Assembly (NCBI GenBank): GCA_002427745.1
Contig: DIYF01000151.1
Location: 1-7,251 of the forward strand
Direction of reading: 5' to 3'
Source of the DNA: Roseivirga sp. UBA6061
GTDB taxonomy: Bacteria > Bacteroidota > Bacteroidia > Cytophagales > Cyclobacteriaceae
Length of the DNA stretch: 7,251 nucleotides
Position numbers and translations under genes: made by a program. The notes under the pieces are model-generated. The model did no database searches and was not told the origin of the DNA. It saw only the letters and a list, made by a program, of their open reading frames with translations. Within the stretch, counting starts at the first letter, position 1. Every line of letters begins with the position of its first letter. Positions 6,123 to 7,251 of this stretch are shown one piece after another.

Positions 6123-7251
6123 TCAATCTTCTCTCAGAGCATTGACAGGATTACTGTTAGCCGCCTGGAAAGACTTAACACTCACAGTAACAAAGGCAAC
6201 AATGGAGATGACCATACCTCCGAAAATAAATATCTCGACACCGATCCGGGTCTGATAGGCAAAACCATTGAGCCATTCACTCATCAGATAATAGCTGAGT
6301 GGAAAAGCCAGAACCATGGCTGCCAGGATCAAGCGCACATAATCACGCGCCAATAGTAAAACGAGCTTATTGGAAGAAGCCCCCAGCACTTTACGGATGC
6401 CGATTTCCTTTTTAGCCTGCTCAGCCGTAAATGACACCAGACCAAAAAGCCCAAGGCAGGCCACAAAAATGGCAAGGCCGGCAAAGCCCACAAATACAGC
6501 ATTGAATTGCTCATCTGACTTGTACTGACGATCAAAAAACTCGTCTAAGAAGAAGTAGTCAAATGGATTATCAGGGTAAATCTCATCCCAGGCTGCTTCA
6601 ATTTTTGCCATTGAACTCGTATAATCCTGGCTTTTGAGTTTTATGGAATAGAAGCTACCCCAGTATCTGCGGTTATATCGAAATACTACAGGATCGAGCT
6701 CTTCTTTGAGAGTGGCCTGATGGTAACTTTGCACCACGCCTATGATGGTCATTTCACCATCCGTATTCGGATTTATCTTCTCACCCAGTGCCTCTTCAGC
6801 ACTTTGAAAGCCCAGGTGCTTCATGGCCACCTCATTTAACACTACGGCAGAAGTGTCGGTAGCCATATCGGCAGAAAACGACCTGCCCGCTATGATGTCA
6901 ATCTCGAATAGTTCCATGAACTGATCGTCAATTCCTACACGATAACAATCTCTGTATTCATTGGGGAAATACTTCGATGTAACACCACCAATACCAAAGT
7001 TTTCAACTCCCGGTACATTATTGGACAAGGCAAAACCACTGACCTCTGGCATTGCCTCCAGACCTGATCTGAAAAGGCTCAATCGCTGAGGTAAATCCCC
7101 CTCTCCTCTGCTCGATGAGGGAGACCTGAGCACCAATGTCTGTTCAATATTAAGCCCCAGATCCTGGCTACGCATATAGTTAAGTTGTTTGACAACCAGG
7201 AAAGTACCCAGAATAAGCGTGATAGAAGCGGTAAACTGGAAAACCACCAGT
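6123..7251 (-). CDS. C-terminal half of a MacB/FtsX-family ABC transporter permease, 5' end outside window
   Basis: The reading frame enters from the right edge on the minus strand and stops with TGA at 6125-6123. The GTG at 7247 is not a real start: the preceding codon CTG continues the frame and the residues LVVFQFTASITLILGT are the usual interior start of the second FtsX unit in ~800-residue Bacteroidota permeases. About 375 residues are visible. The order is one transmembrane helix, LNYMRSQDLGLN, a periplasmic MacB_PCD-like domain of about 220 residues (IIAGRSFSADMATDTSAVVLNEVA, split as IIAGRSF and AVVLNEVA; IIGVVQSYHQATL; DYFFLDEFFDRQYKSDEQ), then three helices. EQAKKEIGIRKVLGAS after the first of these (about 6380-6425) is the conserved cytoplasmic coupling segment of this family, and the protein ends NPVNALRED. 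Such permeases work by mechanotransmission with a separate ATPase in efflux or lipoprotein handling. No ATPase gene is visible here, and the substrate cannot be told. Confidence 0.93.
   Translation of the reverse strand, partial: LVVFQFTASITLILGTFLVVKQLNYMRSQDLGLNIEQTLVLRSPSSSRGEGDLPQRLSLFRSGLEAMPEVSGFALSNNVPGVENFGIGGVTSKYFPNEYRDCYRVGIDDQFMELFEIDIIAGRSFSADMATDTSAVVLNEVAMKHLGFQSAEEALGEKINPNTDGEMTIIGVVQSYHQATLKEELDPVVFRYNRRYWGSFYSIKLKSQDYTSSMAKIEAAWDEIYPDNPFDYFFLDEFFDRQYKSDEQFNAVFVGFAGLAIFVACLGLFGLVSFTAEQAKKEIGIRKVLGASSNKLVLLLARDYVRLILAAMVLAFPLSYYLMSEWLNGFAYQTRIGVEIFIFGGMVISIVAFVTVSVKSFQAANSNPVNALRED

Noticed and set aside
7245..7247. GTG as the start codon of the minus-strand permease
   Set aside because: The frame stays open to the window edge and the residues here are the interior of a two-unit FtsX permease, so the true start is outside.

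Overview
The window looks like chromosomal DNA from a member of the Bacteroidota, probably of the Cytophagales type. Four things suggest this: an exported lipoprotein enzyme, a MacB/FtsX-type permease of the kind that is abundant in this phylum, start codons that mostly lack a Shine-Dalgarno sequence, and moderate GC content. The phylum is a reasonable call; genus and species cannot be read from the sequence.

Layout, left to right. Positions 1-291 hold the 3' end of a gene whose product ends in a LiaF-like (cell-envelope stress) C-terminal domain. Only 8 bases later, 300-1985 encodes an exported gamma-glutamyltransferase-family Ntn-hydrolase, probably cotranscribed with it. A 322-base gene-free stretch (1986-2307) carries a degenerate 7-bp-period repeat in oppositely oriented blocks. 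Then 2308-3675 encodes a lipoprotein metal-dependent amidohydrolase with a complete set of binuclear metal ligands. A second, shorter spacer (3676-3848) holds a 12-bp palindrome, short ~10-bp iterations with an inverted arrangement, and an AT-rich probable promoter zone.

Next comes a tight two-gene unit, 3849-4244 and 4248-6029, separated by 3 bases. The first product is a 131-residue protein without a signal peptide that I do not recognise. The second is an exported 593-residue protein with a long helical, partly coiled-coil-like region followed by a beta-rich C-terminal domain resembling an outer-membrane domain. This pair is the best candidate for something undescribed. A strong 16-bp hairpin (6046-6083) lies between it and a convergent gene on the minus strand (6123 to the right edge), the C-terminal half of a MacB/FtsX-type ABC transporter permease.

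Functionally, most products belong to the cell envelope: two exported hydrolases that could process peptides or amides outside the cytoplasm, an envelope-stress-type domain, an outer-envelope structural candidate and a permease. Nothing ties them into one pathway. No RNA gene, CRISPR array, insertion sequence, attachment site or replication origin was seen.
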